From positions 1 through 64,000 of the forward strand of contig JAANDG010000580.1 in assembly GCA_036852015.1 (NCBI GenBank): 64,000 nucleotides of DNA. Direction: 5' to 3'. The notes below the pieces were generated by a model, which was not told the DNA's origin, made no database searches, and saw only the letters and a program-made list of their open reading frames with translations. The position numbers and the translations under genes were made by a program. This document shows positions 61,101 to 64,000 of the stretch, piece by piece (within the stretch, counting starts at the first letter, position 1; the number at the start of each line of letters is the position of its first letter). This DNA is from Pelodera strongyloides (taxonomy: Eukaryota > Nematoda > Chromadorea > Rhabditida > Rhabditidae).

Positions 61101-64000
61101 CGACTTTCTACCTCACGAAAGATGACCTCAATCAAATTGTGTTTGAATTCGAGGATCTTACTAGTGGAGATAGAACATGTGGGTTTTTGTTCATGTGGAT
61201 TAAGTATTGATGGATCGTGTAACACCGCCTTTTTCTTTCACACGTGAAACACGTTGTTTGTGCGAGTTTTGTGGTTTATTACTAACGACGCTGTCATAAC
61301 CTGGACTGGATTGAGAAGTGCAGGGTAGTGTTAATTTTATGAGTAAATGTTGAAACATGATGATTTTAAAATTATTTAAATTTAAAAAAATTAAATTTAA
61401 AATTTTTTTATGAAAATAGTGCTTTTCAGTGCTGGAAGTGGCCGCTTCTGCGGACAGAGGAGAGGAGGAGACCTTGTTGCTTTTATTAAAACAATTGTGC
61501 ATGGATATTGTCCTCGAGGAGAATATTGGTGGGATCTTGACATTGAATTTTATTTTTCTGTGTATGTACAACTCTTTTTGCGTGCATATTTCGCAGTTGG
61601 CGCACCTATGGCACATACTTGGCGCACATGACCGCATGCCACATATGTGCCATCTAATCCCTTTTCGCCCTTAGGTGCGCCCTGCGCTGTGCAACCGACA
61701 ACTAACTGTTTTATTATTTTCAGAGTACTATGTGCGGAAGATCAATGCCAGAGAGAATAAGACGTTTGATAAGGATGAGTTGAGGTGAGTGTTTACTTTT
61801 AAATAATTATACATATCAAGTATTATTGGGGTCTGTATAATTATGTTTTCGTGTAATTTGTACCAGCAGTGAAGTAGGGTGTCATTCCTGTCTGTTTCTT
61901 GGTCCTTGGTGCAAAATGGACCAATTGTGCCAGTTTTTGGACAAACCACGCTAATCAATATGGCTCTTCAGAAAAATGGTCGCCGAGGCTAATCTTTCTG
62001 TGAAACAAGCATTCGACGATGCAGAACTATGTGAGTTATAGTTATATTGTTTTACATTAGAATTGATTTACGTATATTTTTCCCTTCTGTTTATTCAAAA
62101 ATGAAAAAAAGAGCTCACCGTCGAATAAATTTAATGAGTAGATTTTTTTATTCAAACCTTTTTGCAGTGGTGAATCTCAACCACGCCCTCCTTCATAACG
62201 ACGTCCATAAGGTCCCTGTGATGTTGAGGAAGATAAACTGGCATCGAGACGATGGTGAGTATTTGAGGTTTACTTTTTATTTATATACTAGGGGTTTACT
62301 TTTTATTTATATTTATAGTTATCTAGATACGATATATTTTTAAGATTCGCCTTATAGTTATTGAACATACCAAACTGGACCGCTTCCTCTTGGAGCGCAG
62401 AATTATAATGTTGTAGTTAGGGGACATACGGCAGAGCTTTACAAGTCCTCAGTCCAATTTAAGGTTTCCCACGGTTGATGAATGATCTCCTTGGTTTCAG
62501 GGAAGTTGTTATCCTCTGCCTACCGTGAGTCCCTTCTCAACTGGTACACTCACAGTCTGATCCATCAAATGGAGCATAGAGTGCAGGAGCGCAGAGCATT
62601 GGAGAATGGGGAAAAGACGCAGAATGGAGGGGATGACCATAAGGTGGGATATACGTCATACAGTAATATGTGACAAGTCAAATTGTGCCAAAACTCAGTA
62701 TCCAACTGTTTTTTTTACTGAAGATGTATGTTAAAGATACTAAAGATATGGTGAATGTGTATCTTTTGTGGTACTTATCCCGTTTCCGACATTAGGGTTT
62801 TTTTCCGAATGTGCTTTCTGAGCTGTTGTGCTGTTGTTCAAAAAAAATTTTGTTCAGGTGGTCGAGTGGTTCTATCATGATTTCTTCTTGGGCACTGTCT
62901 ACATCGAAGTGGAGGAGAGAAGACGTAGCACCAAGAAAGAGACGCCCGAGAATCGAACATTTTTGCACCGTGATGAATTTGAGGTACTGTCGTCTAGTTG
63001 TTACTGCGCGCGCACCTCGTGCTCAGAATATAGCACAAGGCGCTACGCTCGCGGTGGACACAGAAAGGATTTGCTCGCGCATGTGCCGCGGTACAGTTTT
63101 GCGCCGTCAACCGTCGGTCCACCGATGTATAGTTTTCTCATTGTGTGCGCGGTCTAAACATTGGAGTTTTGAGGGTATAATATGCTTTATAGAAAACGTT
63201 CGCGAAGGACAATGCGGAGTTCGACCGTTATTATAAAGAGCATGAGGAAGCAGTGAAGAAGAGTCAACGGGCGACGAGAAGATTCTTGGAAAAGAAGCGG
63301 TTAGCATGGTTTTATGCGCCCTTCAGTCACAGACTGGCACAGAAATTTGCATACACTACATGGGAATACTGTTGAGCGGATGATACTTCACAAACCACGA
63401 TATCGTTTGAATATTATCACCGCCGTGTTTTTATTTCGAGTATCTCATAGTTTCATCTTCAGACTTGTGGAGAATAATGAGGAAAAGCTGCGCCGTGAAG
63501 AAGCTGCCAAGAAAATCCAAGAGAGTTACAGACACTACTCGCTGAGGAAGGATCAGGATAAACTGAGTGAGTGGTGTATTATTGAACTATTGAGTTTATT
63601 GGTTGATGTTTGTTCTCGGATAAGTTAATAGTACGATAGTTTTTCTAGAATTTTCATTTTCATTAGCTAACTTAATCTCTTACTACACTCTCCGCAGCCA
63701 GTGGATTGTTATGTACAGACATAGCTAACTATGTTAATTTCGTTTTAGGAACTTCGGAAGCTCCGCCCCTTCAGCTGGTCCGTCGTTTTGTGACCTATCT
63801 CCAGGATAAGGATTACGATATGGGCGATGAATTGGGTACTTGCCTAAAATAGTTTTCTTTCGCGTTCTGTAGGGGTGGCTTGGTGTTAGCGTCGTTAGCA
63901 GCGATGTGCTCCGACGAGAATAACATAAAATACACAATGTAACATCAGAAAACTATTTTCGGGGGTTGTTTTATTATCAATTCAGATATCGAAGAGAAGA
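49045..64000 (+). CDS. IQGAP, 5' part (21 exons seen, runs off right edge)
   Basis: IQGAPs are scaffolds that bind actin through a calponin-homology domain, calmodulin through IQ motifs, and Rac/Cdc42 through an inactive RasGAP-related domain; in worms the homologue is PES-7. The 21 exons chain in phase for 2245 nt (about 748 residues). Order: acidic N-terminus, CH domain (about 40-200), IQGAP coiled repeats (about 200-600), one IQ motif (about 690-710), then the SEAPPLQLVRRFVTYLQDKD segment that precedes the RasGAP-related domain in the family. No WW motif was seen where vertebrate IQGAPs have one, and only one IQ motif is visible instead of four. Exon coordinates are in the block entries. 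Confidence 0.93.
49352..49536 (+). mobile_element. Palindromic MITE, CCGGCCGG family, copy 4
   Basis: Runs from GTAAAGCGAAATACCGGCCG to GGCCGGTATTTCGCTTTAA with ATTTGCAT inside, in plus orientation like copy 2. It lies 240 bp after IQGAP exon 1. Confidence 0.87.
49690..49795. repeat. CT-rich low-complexity tract
   Basis: Long CTCTCT runs with TTT interruptions. Overlapping ORFs are low-complexity Ser/Leu/Phe artefacts. Confidence 0.85.
50450..50545. repeat. GA-rich low-complexity tract
   Basis: GAGAGA runs interrupted by GGAAGG segments; complementary in kind to the CT tract 700 bp upstream. Confidence 0.85.
52755..53122. mobile_element. TTAAAGCGAATGTCAAGC inverted-repeat element with internal duplication
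   Basis: Ends TTAAAGCGAATGTCAAGCC and GGCTTGACATTCCCTTTAA define a 368-bp element with short terminal repeats. Inside, a 36-bp segment (TTTCTCTCGCG, then CTCCTCTTTTTCTTTGCTG) occurs twice in tandem at about 52825-52903. Confidence 0.75.
53341..53487. mobile_element. Palindromic MITE, AGCCCGTATTCTCGGG family
   Basis: A 147-bp palindrome with arms from AGCCCGTATTCTCGGGTCGA to TCGACCCGAGAATACGGGCT. It carries ATGCAAAT and ATTTGCAT in opposite arms. It lacks TTAAAG ends; a flanking T-A pair on both sides may be a TA target duplication. Confidence 0.85.
54695..54747. repeat. TCATG microsatellite
   Basis: Tandem 5-mers TCATG with TATTG variants. Confidence 0.8.
57882..59093 (+). CDS. IQGAP exons 2-5: calponin-homology domain
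   Basis: Exons 57882-58011, 58286-58436, 58600-58710 and 58952-59093. They encode DIDERRLNRKAYDYLCRLLE, TWLSECVKDD, LERTLSNGVLLARLGNSFAP, LHYRHSDNIMLWRRAMESVR, VDVYEGRNMKTIFCLYALAF and HLFRMRKAPPI, collinear with the IQGAP-type CH domain (NGVYLAKLGN, FRHTDN and YDRKN landmarks). This domain binds F-actin. All junction phases agree (2,0,0,1). Confidence 0.94.
58105..58256. mobile_element. Degenerate palindromic element in IQGAP intron 2
   Basis: The right end GTTCCCCTTTAA matches a solo end at about 23950, and TATGCAAATTGTACT pairs with GTACACTATTTGCATG around a short loop. The left end is too diverged to place. Confidence 0.4.
59430..62643 (+). CDS. IQGAP exons 6-16: IQGAP repeat region
   Basis: Exons 59430-59581, 59846-60008, 60202-60246, 60444-60596, 60794-60926, 61072-61178, 61430-61528, 61724-61784, 61972-62030, 62168-62254 and 62501-62643. 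Units such as LAAAIERIEKAVEEKNPSEL, LNALQNHDAQIMYVESEL, YVAGINRLNELLSAEGDVPI, LVEVKLATLQGSSLDTLSAL and KNPTLQLDEVRDENAKLYYN follow the coiled-coil IQGAP repeat pattern (L..AI..IN.A...G....L..L..P...L). The region mediates dimerisation and partner binding in known IQGAPs. Later units are more diverged. Exon-end phases are 0,1,1,1,2,1,1,2,1,1,0, all matched by the next exon. Confidence 0.9.
62858..64000 (+). CDS. IQGAP exons 17-21: IQ motif and start of RasGAP-related region (truncated)
   Basis: Exons 62858-62983, 63193-63299, 63463-63566, 63749-63835 and 63986-64000 (cut by the window). Exon 19 encodes a classic IQ motif, AAKKIQESYRHYSLRKD, for calmodulin or myosin light chain binding, preceded by a charged helix (ATRRFLEKKRLVENNEEKLR). 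Exon 20, APPLQLVRRFVTYLQDKDYD, matches the PPMVVVRKFVHLLDQSDQDF segment just before the RasGAP-related domain. The domain itself is beyond the edge. The 62984-63192 intron is unusually GC-rich. Confidence 0.92.

Overview
This is a eukaryotic window, most likely from a nematode (probably chromadorean). The reasons are these: it is AT-rich; every gene is split into many small exons; nearly all introns are GT-AG; the 3' splice sites are the short TTTTCAG/TTTCAG/TTTAG type with little polypyrimidine tract; 5' UTRs appear very short behind an isolated acceptor, which suggests spliced-leader trans-splicing; and the DNA is littered with palindromic elements ending in TTAAAG...CTTTAA, like the palindromic TTTAAA families described in Caenorhabditis. 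The species cannot be named from the sequence.

Three protein genes are supported. (1) At the left edge, on the minus strand, is the first coding exon of junctophilin (1468-1608); the rest lies off the window. (2) On the plus strand, 15015-46903 is a complete DIP2 (Disco-interacting protein 2) gene. I could chain 44 exons in consistent phase to a predicted protein of about 1668 residues: an N-terminal DMAP1-binding domain, a charged linker, and two fatty-acyl-AMP-ligase-like domains. (3) On the plus strand, from 49045 to the right edge, is the 5' part of an IQGAP gene (21 exons seen): calponin-homology domain, IQGAP repeats, one IQ motif, then the start of the segment leading to the RasGAP-related domain, which runs off the window.

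Layout: 1-1.6 kb junctophilin exon and intron; 1.6-14.8 kb intergenic, with a 1.3-kb satellite of 35-bp units, two long palindromic elements and a hairpin-headed repeat; 15-16.1 kb DIP2 exons 1-3; 16.1-28.5 kb a giant DIP2 intron full of repeats; 28.5-31.5 kb DIP2 exons 4-10; 31.5-35.7 kb an intron holding a large alternative first-exon candidate (34470-35294) and a small charged ORF pair; 35.7-46.9 kb the dense FLD1 and FLD2 exons; 46.9-49.0 kb a short intergenic gap with four palindromic elements counting one just past its right edge; 49.0-57.9 kb IQGAP exon 1 and its giant intron; 57.9-64 kb dense IQGAP exons.

The most interesting points are the probable short DIP2 isoform that swaps the DMAP1-binding domain for a 275-residue charged N-terminus, the set of unrelated palindromes that share both terminal TTAAAG and an internal ATGCAAAT octamer (one lies 48 bp from the DIP2 start codon), a satellite with higher-order structure, and a hairpin-headed repeat family with a fixed 3' end, one copy of which carries a tRNA-like body.
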